Origin: an uncultured Candidatus Saccharibacteria bacterium
Lineage (GTDB): Bacteria > Patescibacteriota > Saccharimonadia > Saccharimonadales > Saccharimonadaceae
NCBI GenBank assembly: GCA_947304155.1
Contig: CAMZAD010000002.1
Location: 124,001-188,000, forward strand
Reading direction: 5' to 3'
DNA length: 64,000 nucleotides
Numbering within the stretch: position 1 is the stretch's first letter; every line of letters starts with the position of its first letter. The position numbers and the translations under genes were made by a program. This document shows, one piece after another, positions 9,821-18,981 of this stretch. Below the pieces are notes generated by a model. The model made no database searches. It was not told where the DNA came from and worked only from the letters and a program-made list of their open reading frames with translations.

Positions 9821-11521
9821 ATGGTAAAGGCGAAGAAAAGCGGCTTTTATACGGCTATGACTGGCCTAGGTATTTTTTCTGCTTCACTTCTTATTGTCGC
9901 TTCAGCTATTTGGCTCTACTCGCCAACTTCAAAAACAAATGCTGAAACTGTAACCGTTCGTGGCACCCGCTCTGTTTCATATAATCTTGCTCTTTCTACC
10001 GCCGCTACTTCGGAGATTGCTATCACGCCAACAAATGCCCAGACAATCTTTTCTAGTATAGATGCACTCAATATTATTAACTCCTGTACTGAAGGCTCAA
10101 CTGTTACAATGTCCACTAACTCTGCTTCAGATAATTCACTTACTCGTACTGGTAATGACTCGGAAACTAAAACGATTAGTGCAACCACCGGCTCTAATCT
10201 TGTAAATAACTCCTGGGGATATTCACTAAACAATGGCACGAATTATTATCCTGTTCCAGTTTTAAGTTCTGCTACCACGGTCTATGATTCTTCCGCTGCT
10301 GCTAATCCGGATTCTGTGAATATTAAATTCGGCATCAAGACTGATAATAATCTTCCATCTGGCTCATACTCAAATGAAGTTCTTTATACGCTAACGGTAA
10401 AGTCGGCTTGTCTGACTTACACTTTAAATTGGGACCTTGATGGTGGCACTGGCGCTTCTGGTGTCTCATATACCAGCTCAGAGCAGAACTACGACTCTAT
10501 GATTAATCTATCAACCTATAAACCAACTCGCACTGGATACCTCTTTGGCGGCTGGTCTGATGGTATAAATACTTTTACTGGTGATGAAGTTTCTGTAAAT
10601 ATCAATTCAGGCGACCTTCCGTCGGTAACCCTAACTGCAATTTGGAATCCAATGATTCAAACAATCGTTAATATGCAGGATATGACTCCTGAAGTTTGTG
10701 CTGCTACTACTACTCCGGCAACTTCCGCTACTAGATTAGACTGGACAGGCGAACATGCTGGTGATAACAGTTATGTCCCAAGAGCTAGTCTTAAAGATAC
10801 TCGCGACAATAGCTATTATCTCGTCTCAAAACTCGCCGATGGTAACTGTTGGATGAGCCAGAACCTTGCTCTAATACTAGATGCAGACACTCCACTTACG
10901 AGCGACAACACTGATTTAAACTCTAAAACTAGCTGGACTCCAGAAAACTCAACCTTTATGACTATCCCGAATGCCAGTGTTTGGCCAAACACGCATCCAG
11001 AGAACACGGTTATGGCTCTTTCGTATTATGCAATCGCCTCTGATAGTTATTATCAAGGTGGCACGGGAAAATCTAGTACACCAACTGCTTCGGGCGTCGA
11101 ATACGATTGGGAGAAAACAGGCGCCTTTTACAACTGGCATGCTGCTACAGCCGGAAGTGGAACTATATCAATGATTGATGGCGAAGAAGCTGTTGATTCA
11201 ATCTGTCCAAAAGGCTGGAGAATACCGTTCGGTAATCAAGCTGATAAAAGCTGGTATAATCTCCTCCAGACGACATATAATGCCCCTGCCACCCCTAGCA
11301 TGGTAGTCAACTCGCCAATCAACTTCCTTTATGCCGGTTACTATGATTTCGTTCTTGCTAATATGTCAAACAATAATGGTACACTTGGGTATTATTGGGT
11401 CTCTACAGCTAGAGAGCAAGATTATGTATATGGCCTAGGTATTAGTCAGGGTATACTTATTGATATAAATGGCTACAATAGCAAGGGTTCTGGCTTGACA
11501 TTGCGCTGCGTTGCCCGTTAA
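9821..11521 (+). CDS. Secreted FISUMP protein with one InlB-type repeat
   Basis: A 566-residue exported protein. The N-terminal hydrophobic segment (about 13-31) is followed by KTNAET, a likely signal peptidase site. Residues 45-195 form a beta domain with NNSWGYSLNNGTNYY and DNNLPSGSYSNEV. Residues 198-277 are an InlB B-repeat-like (Flg_new) unit with LNWDLDGGTGASG, TRTGYLFGGW and LTAIW. Residues 280-566 are a FISUMP module with LADGNCWMSQNLAL and ICPKGWRIP. The ATG start follows the -10 box by six bases. It is the first of a tandem pair with the gene at 11585. The predicted location is outside the membrane; the ligand is unknown. Confidence 0.85.
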   Translation: MVKAKKSGFYTAMTGLGIFSASLLIVASAIWLYSPTSKTNAETVTVRGTRSVSYNLALSTAATSEIAITPTNAQTIFSSIDALNIINSCTEGSTVTMSTNSASDNSLTRTGNDSETKTISATTGSNLVNNSWGYSLNNGTNYYPVPVLSSATTVYDSSAAANPDSVNIKFGIKTDNNLPSGSYSNEVLYTLTVKSACLTYTLNWDLDGGTGASGVSYTSSEQNYDSMINLSTYKPTRTGYLFGGWSDGINTFTGDEVSVNINSGDLPSVTLTAIWNPMIQTIVNMQDMTPEVCAATTTPATSATRLDWTGEHAGDNSYVPRASLKDTRDNSYYLVSKLADGNCWMSQNLALILDADTPLTSDNTDLNSKTSWTPENSTFMTIPNASVWPNTHPENTVMALSYYAIASDSYYQGGTGKSSTPTASGVEYDWEKTGAFYNWHAATAGSGTISMIDGEEAVDSICPKGWRIPFGNQADKSWYNLLQTTYNAPATPSMVVNSPINFLYAGYYDFVLANMSNNNGTLGYYWVSTAREQDYVYGLGISQGILIDINGYNSKGSGLTLRCVAR

Positions 11522-11569
11522 GCTATCCAAAAAAACAAAGATTTTTGTTTGCAAAAACGATTTAGCTTA

Positions 11570-11578
11570 TGCTATAAT
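11570..11578 (+). promoter_or_regulatory. Extended -10 promoter, leaderless (duplicated copy)
   Basis: TGCTATAAT six bases before the ATG at 11585. The flanking TTTAGCTTATGCTATAAT and TTATGGTAAAGGCGAA match the 9800 region, so the duplication included the promoter. Confidence 0.75.
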
Positions 11579-11584
11579 TTAGTT

Positions 11585-13312
11585 ATGGTAAAGGCGAAAA
11601 AGAATAGTTTTTACATGGCTACCACCAGTCTCGGTATTTTTTCAACCGCCCTTCTTATTGCTGCATCTGCCGTTTGGCTTTATTCGCCAACTATTGGCAC
11701 CAATGCTGAAACTGTCACTGTCCGCGGTACTCGTTCTGTAAACTATAATCTTGCTCTCTCGACTTCTGCTACCTCTGAAATTGCTATCGTCCCAACTAAT
11801 ACTCAAACCGTCTTCTCTGGCACTGATACCCTTAGTATTATTAATTCCTGTGCCGAAGGTTCAACTGTCACCATGTCTACTAACTCTACTACAGATAATT
11901 CACTTACTCGCATCGGCACCGATTCACAAACCAAAACTATTAGCGCAACCACTGGTTCAGCTCTTGTAAATAACTCTTGGGGTTATTCATTAAATAATGG
12001 CACAAACTACTATGCAGTTCCTGTCTCATCTTCTGCTGCTACAGTTTATGATTCTTCGGCTGCTGCTAACCCAGATAGTTTAAGTATCAGATTTGGTATT
12101 AAAACAGACAATAACCTCCCATCAGGTTCATATTCAAACGACATTGTTTATACCCTCGCCGTAAAACCAGCATGTCTCACTTATACACTGAACTGGGATC
12201 TTAATGGCGGCACTGGCGCTTCTGGTGTTTCGTATACTAGCTCAGAACAAGCCTACGATTCACTTATTAATCTTCTAACTTATAAACCAACTCGTTCTGG
12301 CTATCTCTTCGGTGGCTGGTCTGATGGAACTAATGTCTTTACTGGTGAAGAGCTTGCTGTAAATATTAACGCTGGCGATCTTCCAACCGTGACTTTAACC
12401 GCAATCTGGAATGAAACAATACAATCTATCATGTATATGCAGGACCTAACTCCAGAAATTTGTAATGCTCAAACTACTCCAGATGTCTCTGCTACACGCT
12501 TTGACTGGGATGGCTCACATCATGGCGACGATAGCTATGTTCCACGTGCAAAGTTGCGTGATAAACGTGATAATAAAGACTACCTCGTCTCAAAGCTTGC
12601 TGATGGTAACTGCTGGATGAGTCAAAACTTGGCGTTCGATCTCTCAACAAACGTGACTTTGACTGACGAGCTAACCGACCTTAATACTAAAACTAGTTGG
12701 ACTCCATATCGTGACACCCAGACTACGACTGGTACGCGCTGGAGTGCTTCGGTTGACAATGTTTATCCTTACGATTACTCATACCACCCAGAAGGCTTAG
12801 CTAATTACGCAGCTCTATATTATAGAGGCGGTAAAACAGCAGCCGATACTCCAACTGCAGCTACTGATGAATATCTCTGGGAATCTGCTGGCAACTACTA
12901 CAACTGGAACGCAGCAACTGCTGGCACTGGTCTAGTTGAAACAATGAATGACGTTGAAGACTCAATTTGTCCAAAAGGATGGCAGCTTCCAACTGGTAAC
13001 GCCAATGACACAAGAAGCTATAAGTCTCTTATTAATCTATATAATCCTACGATTGACTCGGCTTTGGAAGCTCCACTAAACTTCGTCCGTGCTGGTGCAT
13101 ATGCTAGTATTATTCTTGATGCTGGAGCAAATGGTTTTTACCCTACATCTTCATCAAAATATCCATGTACTTCAGCTGGAACGCAGTATTGCTGTACGAT
13201 TCTGCTACTTGTGTCCTCTGCTAGAATTGATGCAAACGAAGGCCAGGATAGAGGTACAGGTGAATCAATCCGCTGCGTCTTAAGGCCAGCAACTCAATCT
13301 CAACAACCATAA
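11585..13312 (+). CDS. Secreted FISUMP protein, tandem paralogue
   Basis: A 575-residue paralogue of the preceding gene with the same order of parts: signal segment ending GTNAET, beta domain (NNSWGYSLNNGTNYY, DNNLPSGSYSNDI), InlB-type repeat (LNWDLNGGTGASG, GYLFGGW) and a FISUMP module (LADGNCWMSQNLAF, ICPKGWQLP, IRCVLRP). A longer frame is open from 11549, but the -10 box overlaps that extension, and the MVKAKK start matches the first copy. The N-terminal half is far more alike between copies than the C-terminal FISUMP part, which suggests divergence or selection on the exposed end. Confidence 0.85.
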   Translation: MVKAKKNSFYMATTSLGIFSTALLIAASAVWLYSPTIGTNAETVTVRGTRSVNYNLALSTSATSEIAIVPTNTQTVFSGTDTLSIINSCAEGSTVTMSTNSTTDNSLTRIGTDSQTKTISATTGSALVNNSWGYSLNNGTNYYAVPVSSSAATVYDSSAAANPDSLSIRFGIKTDNNLPSGSYSNDIVYTLAVKPACLTYTLNWDLNGGTGASGVSYTSSEQAYDSLINLLTYKPTRSGYLFGGWSDGTNVFTGEELAVNINAGDLPTVTLTAIWNETIQSIMYMQDLTPEICNAQTTPDVSATRFDWDGSHHGDDSYVPRAKLRDKRDNKDYLVSKLADGNCWMSQNLAFDLSTNVTLTDELTDLNTKTSWTPYRDTQTTTGTRWSASVDNVYPYDYSYHPEGLANYAALYYRGGKTAADTPTAATDEYLWESAGNYYNWNAATAGTGLVETMNDVEDSICPKGWQLPTGNANDTRSYKSLINLYNPTIDSALEAPLNFVRAGAYASIILDAGANGFYPTSSSKYPCTSAGTQYCCTILLLVSSARIDANEGQDRGTGESIRCVLRPATQSQQP

Positions 13313-13329
13313 TTAAGTAAAGCCAAATA

Positions 13330-13357
13330 AAAATCCGCTAGACTAAGCGGATTTTTT
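13330..13357. terminator. Bidirectional terminator
   Basis: AAAATCCGCT pairs with AGCGGATTTT. It lies between the FISUMP gene and the convergent aldolase fusion. Confidence 0.88.
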
Positions 13358-13364
13358 GGTTCTT

Positions 13365-15263
13365 CTAGTTTAGATTGCTTTTTCTAAGTGCCTTGCAGTT
13401 TGCAATTAATCTTGCCTTAAACGCTTCACGTGCAGCGTCTGCGTTATTATTGTCGCCTTTCCAAACATCAAGCGCTGGGCCTTGTAATGCGCGCGCAAAG
13501 GAGAATGTCACGGGCCAAGGGAACGGTCCATTATTTGTTACGGCTTGTAGATTATCGGTTGCTTGTTCAACGCCCTGTCCGCCAGATAAGAATACGACGC
13601 CGGCTAGCTCTTTTGGACAATGTTCGCGCAAGATTTTTGCTGTCCATTTGCCGACCTCCTCTGGTGTAGACTGGGATTCAAATTGTTTCCCAGCAAGCAC
13701 CATGTTGGTCTTTAAAACACACCCTTCAAGATTAACACTGTGACTTTTAAGCTGAGCGAACAACTCGTCTAAAATACGGCCAGTAATGTTTGCGCAGGTT
13801 TCAATTGAATAATTGCCGTCATGTACGAGCTCAGGCTCGACAATCGGAACTATACCAGCATTCTGGCAATCAAGCGCATACCTAGCTAGAATCTTACAGT
13901 TTTCCTGGATAGCAAAATCTGATGGCGTCCCGTCTGTCACTTCAAATGCAGCACGCCACTTAGCAAATCTTGCACCCATCTCGTAATATTCCGCGAGGCG
14001 CTCAGGCAAATCATCAAGCCCCTTGGTCCATTTTTCATTCGCATAAGCCTCGTCAGAAAACGGTTCAAGACCCTGGTCAACTTTTATACCAGGGATAATC
14101 TGCTTTGCAGTCAGAAACGATACAAAATCACTGCCGTCATCGGCTTTTTGACGTGCAGTTTCGTCAAACAAAATTACGCCATTTACATATTTTTCTAAAT
14201 CTTCAGTTGTAAAGAAAATATTGCGATAATCACGGCGATGTTGTTCATCGCCCGGAATTCCAGCTTGCTCGAACTTCTTGTGGATTGAACCTCCACTTTC
14301 GTCTGCTGCTAAAATTCCTTTGCCAGCCGCCACCATTGATTTTGCAATATACCTTAAATTATCTGCTTTTTCGTGTCTTTCATTCATAATTTTCTTCATT
14401 TTTTCGAAGGTTAAAGTCTCAGTGATTTTTGAATTTTCAACATTAATCACGGCAAGCTCCAACGCATCTTTGGCAGTCATGCGGTGAGCCATCGCACCAA
14501 TAATTGTCGCGGAAATAATTAAGCGCGCAGTGAGATGCGTAATTAATTCACCCTTTGAGTGGTTGTAGCGACGGACCAAATTTCCCACCTTTACCTCGCG
14601 GTTGGTAATATAGCAAACTGCAGCGTTAGTTGGGACATCAATTTTTCCATCTGCAAAAACTAAGTTCGCTATTCTTACAAGATCGACTACATTATCATTA
14701 ATTGTGCGTTCTTCATTGATATTTAGACGCATATCAACTTTAAAAGTATCACCTCTAGAAGAAGCAAATACTGCTAACTTTGTCGTCTTTGAAATTCCAA
14801 GGTAGTTCTTTATTTTCTCGGTCAGTTCGTCGGTAATTTCGGCGGAACAATCTACAAAAATCCAGTCAACAGGGAAGTTTGGTGCTATAAATTTAGATTC
14901 AATTCTGTCAGATGAAGTTAAATATGCGACTTTGTTCTCGGTTGAAAGGATGTAGCGATAAGAATCGGCAATGTTTTTTGATGTGCGTGTATTACTAAGA
15001 GACTCGCCGTCAACCTCTGCATTCTTATCAAATCCAAAATTCGTGCCAGAAATGCTTGCACCAATCCCCATCTTCTTGAAGACCTCAAGCGTGATTGCTG
15101 AGCCACTAAAGACTGAGGTCCTAGTGAAGAACGAATGATAGCTACCATTAAAAGCAACGTCCATCCATGGCGTGCCGTTCTCGTCTGTTTCAAAGTGGTT
15201 TTGACTCTCGTCAAGATTTAGATAAACATCTTTAATGATATTTCCAACAATAAGAATGCGCAT
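13365..15263 (-). CDS. PfkB-like domain fused to class I fructose-bisphosphate aldolase
   Basis: A 632-residue fusion. Residues 1 to about 285 resemble a PfkB/ribokinase-type sugar kinase: the start MRILIVGNIIKDV, a lid/substrate region SGSAITLEVFKKMGI, and the closing helices GAMAHRMTAKDALELA. The catalytic GAGD-type motif is not visible where it should be; the corresponding stretch reads KGELITHLTARL. From about 295 to 632 lies a class I aldolase: KGILAADESGGSIHKKF, GIKVDQG, GARFAKWRAAFEV, GIVPIVEPE and the Schiff-base lysine in CVLKTNMVLAGK near residue 514, then FLSGGQG. The aldolase half should cleave fructose-1,6-bisphosphate in glycolysis. The kinase half may be inactive, or serve for binding or regulation. 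The start is set by a leaderless -10 box. Confidence 0.88.
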   Translation of the reverse strand: MRILIVGNIIKDVYLNLDESQNHFETDENGTPWMDVAFNGSYHSFFTRTSVFSGSAITLEVFKKMGIGASISGTNFGFDKNAEVDGESLSNTRTSKNIADSYRYILSTENKVAYLTSSDRIESKFIAPNFPVDWIFVDCSAEITDELTEKIKNYLGISKTTKLAVFASSRGDTFKVDMRLNINEERTINDNVVDLVRIANLVFADGKIDVPTNAAVCYITNREVKVGNLVRRYNHSKGELITHLTARLIISATIIGAMAHRMTAKDALELAVINVENSKITETLTFEKMKKIMNERHEKADNLRYIAKSMVAAGKGILAADESGGSIHKKFEQAGIPGDEQHRRDYRNIFFTTEDLEKYVNGVILFDETARQKADDGSDFVSFLTAKQIIPGIKVDQGLEPFSDEAYANEKWTKGLDDLPERLAEYYEMGARFAKWRAAFEVTDGTPSDFAIQENCKILARYALDCQNAGIVPIVEPELVHDGNYSIETCANITGRILDELFAQLKSHSVNLEGCVLKTNMVLAGKQFESQSTPEEVGKWTAKILREHCPKELAGVVFLSGGQGVEQATDNLQAVTNNGPFPWPVTFSFARALQGPALDVWKGDNNNADAAREAFKARLIANCKALRKSNLN

Positions 15264-15269
15264 ACCTTA

Positions 15270-15278
15270 ATTTTACCA
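15270..15278 (-). promoter_or_regulatory. Extended -10 promoter for the aldolase fusion, leaderless
   Basis: TGGTAAAAT on the minus strand, six bases from the ATG whose first base is 15263. Confidence 0.65.
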
Positions 15279-15299
15279 TAAGCACGATATAAAAGCATC

Positions 15300-15321
15300 A
15301 AAAAACCCGCTAGGAAGCGGG
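15300..15321 (-). terminator. Intrinsic terminator after rpmA
   Basis: On the minus strand CCCGCT pairs with AGCGGG, followed by six T residues. Confidence 0.85.
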
Positions 15322-15330
15322 GATTTTGAC

Positions 15331-15603
15331 TTAGCGAACTTCGACGCGAACGCGTGGAAGGCTCTTGCCTGAGAAGTGGGTCTTCTTTGTCTTTACGAAA
15401 GTAACGACACCATCTTTTGCGGCATGGATTGTGAAGTTGCGTGACATGTAAGTGCCAGGACCAGCAATCTTGGTAGAACCGGTTTGGCGAACGATAACTT
15501 CACCGTTTTTGACTTTTTGTCCGCCAAAACGCTTGACACCGAGACGTTGACCAGCGTTATTGTGGACGTTCTTGGCGGTACCGCCAGCTTTAACGTGTGA
15601 CAT
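15331..15603 (-). CDS. rpmA: Large-subunit ribosomal protein bL27
   Basis: A 90-residue L27 with the family core AGQRLGVKRFGG and VRQTGSTKIAGPGTYM, and a basic C-terminal end. L27 reaches toward the peptidyl-transferase centre with its N-terminal tail. Here the tail begins directly SHVKAGGTAKN without the cleaved extension seen in many Firmicutes. It follows the methyltransferase gene by four bases, so the two share a transcript, and a terminator follows. The usual partner L21 gene (rplU) is not next to it. Confidence 0.97.
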   Translation of the reverse strand: MSHVKAGGTAKNVHNNAGQRLGVKRFGGQKVKNGEVIVRQTGSTKIAGPGTYMSRNFTIHAAKDGVVTFVKTKKTHFSGKSLPRVRVEVR

Positions 15604-15607
15604 ATTA

Positions 15608-16753
15608 TTATTTCTTCCTTAATACTATTATTTCTCGAGCCACAATCTGACCATCCCTGTAGTAGAGCATGTCCTCTTGACTCAAGTGATTTAACTTCAC
15701 TACATTATACCCCATATCATCAATTCCGTCAAGAATATCAAGGCGTTCATAGTGGCCGTTAGGACGAAGCCACGCTGGCACAGCCAAAGCTACCGGCACA
15801 TTAGGCTCAATTTGTCCTGCTAGATTCTTCAAGAAGCCCGAGATAATTCTTGAACACTCTGCTTTTTGCTCTTTTAGCTTAATCTCAGCTGGCGGTAATG
15901 ACATTGGTGCGCCAAGGTAGGTTTCGCAGGCTACTGCGTCAATCTTCTTCTGCCACTTATGTTCGGTTGCATCGCCAACTTCCAGAGTTAAATCATTCTT
16001 AACCTCAGATTTCTTGAAAGTCTTCGCATTATCCGCTAACCATTTTAGGTTTTTCTCAGAATAATCAATTATACGCTCGGATAAGTCAGTGCCATAAACC
16101 TTGTAACCCATCAAACTTGCTTCCTGAAGCAAAACGCCAGTTCCACAGAACGGATCAAGTATGCGAGCCCCAGCCTTTAAATCACCACAAAGATTAATTA
16201 AAATTTGCGCTAATTTTGGTGGAAGCATACCTACCTTTGCATCGCGGGCTGGTCTAGCTTGGTCGCGCTTGGCGTAATTTGTGATATTTTGCACGCCAAG
16301 TAAAACGTACCATTCGCGTCCGACCATTAAGAACTCGACATGTCCTGGTTTCTCACCCATTTGATTGTGATGTGAAGTTGCCGTACTAAGCTCGGCTGCA
16401 GAATTTGCAAGCACACGCACACTCTTGCCTTTGCGAGATAAAATCTTCTTAATTCTCATTGCTTCAGCATTTGATTTTTGACGACGTGCGCCACGTGAAT
16501 AATCTGAAACACCGAGCACGATTTTATGAATCTCATTATCCTTTGAATCCAAACCTATTAAATAATCGACTGGACTACAATTAATAAGTTTTCCGAGTTT
16601 CAAAGTTCCGCCCAGGCGATTGATATCTGGCTCAGACTCACTATCAAAAACCGCAAGATTTGGTGAAATTTTCTTAACCGAATCACCAAAAAGAGCGGAA
16701 AGCTCCGCCAAAGAAATATCGGATAATCTGCCTAAAACGGCTAAAAATTTCAT
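15608..16753 (-). CDS. THUMP/UPF0020-type tRNA (guanine-N2) methyltransferase, Trm11/TrmG10-like
   Basis: A 381-residue protein with a THUMP-like N-terminal half and a SAM-dependent methyltransferase C-terminal half. SAM motif I is DPFCGTGVLLQEASLMG near residue 204, followed by VYGTDLSERIIDYSEKNL. Where archaeal and eukaryotic Trm11/TrmG10 have DPPYG, this protein has ACETYLGAP, a change in the catalytic loop. By family it should modify a guanosine in tRNA (position 10 in archaea); the target here is inferred. It is first in a two-gene transcript with rpmA, from a leaderless promoter divergent from the gene at 16806. Confidence 0.75.
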   Translation of the reverse strand: MKFLAVLGRLSDISLAELSALFGDSVKKISPNLAVFDSESEPDINRLGGTLKLGKLINCSPVDYLIGLDSKDNEIHKIVLGVSDYSRGARRQKSNAEAMRIKKILSRKGKSVRVLANSAAELSTATSHHNQMGEKPGHVEFLMVGREWYVLLGVQNITNYAKRDQARPARDAKVGMLPPKLAQILINLCGDLKAGARILDPFCGTGVLLQEASLMGYKVYGTDLSERIIDYSEKNLKWLADNAKTFKKSEVKNDLTLEVGDATEHKWQKKIDAVACETYLGAPMSLPPAEIKLKEQKAECSRIISGFLKNLAGQIEPNVPVALAVPAWLRPNGHYERLDILDGIDDMGYNVVKLNHLSQEDMLYYRDGQIVAREIIVLRKK

Positions 16754-16759
16754 AATAAT

Positions 16760-16768
16760 ATTATAACA
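16760..16768 (-). promoter_or_regulatory. Extended -10 promoter, leaderless (minus strand)
   Basis: TGTTATAAT on the minus strand, six bases from the ATG ending at 16753. It is back to back with the plus-strand promoter at 16788. Confidence 0.75.
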
Positions 16769-16787
16769 TAAAACGCCGCTAAACTTG

Positions 16788-16796
16788 TGTTATAAT
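16788..16796 (+). promoter_or_regulatory. Extended -10 promoter (plus strand)
   Basis: TGTTATAAT; the in-frame ATG is at 16806, giving a leader of about three bases. The ATG at 16801 is out of frame. Confidence 0.75.
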
Positions 16797-16805
16797 AGTC
16801 ATGTT

Positions 16806-17900
16806 ATGTTTAGAAAAATTTTGTCTGTAGTTACATTAATATTAGTTGCATTTGTTGTTTGGAAAGCTTGGCCACAAGTTACCGAAACTGTTGGTTGTGT
16901 TACAACCGGTGTTTGTCCAGAAGGTGGTGAGTTCTCAATGAATCTTTGGATTGTCCTACTTCTTATCCCAGAACAACTTTTTATGTACTTCACGGCTGGT
17001 GAAATTTTCTTCTCGTACATGAAAGCAAAACATACAACCAGGAAAATCTCAGCCTGGAATCTTGCTCGTATTTCATTTGAGCTTAACTTCGTAAATCATG
17101 CAGTTCCATCCGGCGGCGTTTCTGGTCTTGGCTATATCGCTTGGCGTTTGCATGAATTCGGCGCTACAGCTGGCCAGGTTTCATTCATGTATCTTCTTCG
17201 CTATATTATTACGATTATTGCAAACCAAACTCAGACAATTCTCGCAATCATTGTGCTCCTACTTTGCCATGCTATTCCTGATAGTGCAATGTGGATGGTT
17301 GGCCTTGTTGGTTTAATGTCAGTTGGCATTATTGTTGCAATTACTCTTGGTATTATTATTGCTTCAAAGCGCAAACTTATTGACTGGTTCTCAGATCAAT
17401 CTACTAAATTCTGCAACTTCATCGTAGAAAAAATTACTTTTGGTCACAAAAAGAATGTCCTTAAAAGTAAAACTGTTCACAAATTCTTCCTCGATCTTCA
17501 TGTTGACTTAGTAGCTGCAAGAAAAGATAAAAAGATTCTCGTTCGCCCAATTTTGTGGGGCATCCTTTATAACTTCCTTGAAATTGCAACTTATGAAATC
17601 GTTGCAATCTCGCTTGGCCACCCAGAAATCTTCCCACAAATCATGGTTGCAGAAGCCTTGGCAAGTGTTATTGGTGCAATCGTCCCGCTCCCGGGTGGTG
17701 TTGGTGGCTACGAAGGTTCAATGATTTTTGTTATGACTGGTCTCGGCACTGCGCTTCCAATTGCCTCAACTGTCGTGATTGTCACCCGCGTAATTGTTCT
17801 CATGAATACAATTATTTCTGGCTACGGCTTCTACCAAAATGCTATTTCAAAAATTGGCAAAAAAGACCGTGCCAAGATTATGGAGATGAATGGAGACTAA
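16806..17900 (+). CDS. YbhN/UPF0104 family membrane protein (lysylphosphatidylglycerol synthase TM-region type)
   Basis: A 364-residue integral membrane protein with about eight hydrophobic segments. It matches the LPG_synthase_TM family: NFVNHAVPSGGVSGLGYIAWRL and IVPLPGGVGGYEGSM are the two diagnostic conserved stretches. In MprF the same membrane region flips lysyl-phosphatidylglycerol; the stand-alone members have no proven substrate. A frame extension to 16785 is rejected because it overlaps the -10 box. Its end overlaps the start of xseA by 11 bases, so it leads the operon through xseB. Confidence 0.85.
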   Translation: MFRKILSVVTLILVAFVVWKAWPQVTETVGCVTTGVCPEGGEFSMNLWIVLLLIPEQLFMYFTAGEIFFSYMKAKHTTRKISAWNLARISFELNFVNHAVPSGGVSGLGYIAWRLHEFGATAGQVSFMYLLRYIITIIANQTQTILAIIVLLLCHAIPDSAMWMVGLVGLMSVGIIVAITLGIIIASKRKLIDWFSDQSTKFCNFIVEKITFGHKKNVLKSKTVHKFFLDLHVDLVAARKDKKILVRPILWGILYNFLEIATYEIVAISLGHPEIFPQIMVAEALASVIGAIVPLPGGVGGYEGSMIFVMTGLGTALPIASTVVIVTRVIVLMNTIISGYGFYQNAISKIGKKDRAKIMEMNGD

Positions 17901-18981
17901 GTTTCAAGTCTCAGAATTTATCGCATACTGCAACCAGACGCTTGAGTATGCTTATTCAAATTGTGTAATTGAAGGTGAGGTTTCGAGCCTCAAAACCTCG
18001 CAAGGTAAATGGGTATTTTTTGACCTAAAAGACGACAGTGGCAGTATTAGTTGTTTCATTCCAGTTTGGTCTTTACGTGTGCCAGTTGAAGATGGCATGA
18101 AAGTGGTTGTAAAAGGCACGCCAAAAATTACTGAATGGGGAAAGTTTAGTTTTACGGTTCAGCAAATCATGCCAGTAGGGCAGGGAAATATTAAAAAGAG
18201 CTTTGAGCTTTTGAAGAAAAAACTTGAAAAAGAGGGGCTCTTTGATCCTGCGAAAAAACGCCCACTTCCACGCGACCTTACAAAAATTGGTATTATTTCA
18301 TCAACTCAAGCTGCTGGCTATGCGGACTTTATCAAGATTGTGAACGAACGTTGGGGCGGACTTAATTTGCAAGTTTGTCACACGCAAGTTCAAGGTCTTG
18401 CTGCGCCAGACCAAATCATTCGCGCTCTTAACTATTTGAACGAGCATAGCGAAGTTGAAGTAATTGCAATTATTCGTGGTGGTGGCTCGGCTGATGATCT
18501 TGCTTGTTTTAATGATGAAAAACTCGTCCGCGCAATTGCAGCCAGCAAAATTCCAGTTATTACTGGTATCGGTCATGAAGTTGATGAATCGCTTTCGGAC
18601 CTTGCGGCTGATGTTGTTGCAAGTACGCCAAGTAATGCTGCACAAATGTTAACAAAGGACAAAAAGGCTGAAATTAATAATCTTCATGATAATATTTCTC
18701 GCATTAAAAATACGATTATAAGCCGCATCGACTTACTTGCAAACGATTCAAATATGAAAGTTCGAAGTGTTACTACTCGGATTTATAGTGAAATTGATTC
18801 AAAGACTCATTTCGTATTAAACCTTGAAAAAGTACTAGAGAATTTAAATCCAGAAAAGGTCCTAAAAAATGGCTATGCGATTGTGACTGGTAAAGTTGAA
18901 ATTGGTAGCACAATTAATGTTGAAACACTTGATTATAATATTGGCGCAAAAATTGAAAGCCTAAAAAAGAAGGAGAAGTAA
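17890..18981 (+). CDS. xseA: Exodeoxyribonuclease VII large subunit
   Basis: The catalytic subunit of ExoVII. It has an N-terminal OB fold (residues 5-100, with IEGEVSSLKTSQGKWVFFDLKDD) and the ExoVII catalytic domain with KIGIISSTQAAGYADF, IIRGGGSADDL, ACFNDEKLVRAIAASKIPVITGIGHEVDESLSDLAADVVASTPS. At 363 residues it is shorter than the typical 400-450, mainly because the C-terminal coiled-coil region is reduced. It overlaps the preceding gene by 11 bases and abuts xseB. Confidence 0.96.
   Translation: METKFQVSEFIAYCNQTLEYAYSNCVIEGEVSSLKTSQGKWVFFDLKDDSGSISCFIPVWSLRVPVEDGMKVVVKGTPKITEWGKFSFTVQQIMPVGQGNIKKSFELLKKKLEKEGLFDPAKKRPLPRDLTKIGIISSTQAAGYADFIKIVNERWGGLNLQVCHTQVQGLAAPDQIIRALNYLNEHSEVEVIAIIRGGGSADDLACFNDEKLVRAIAASKIPVITGIGHEVDESLSDLAADVVASTPSNAAQMLTKDKKAEINNLHDNISRIKNTIISRIDLLANDSNMKVRSVTTRIYSEIDSKTHFVLNLEKVLENLNPEKVLKNGYAIVTGKVEIGSTINVETLDYNIGAKIESLKKKEK

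Noticed and set aside
18301..18645. Antisense frames over xseA, uvrA, ligA and other genes
   Set aside because: They mirror the codon pattern of well-supported genes on the other strand and have no promoter or ribosome site of their own.
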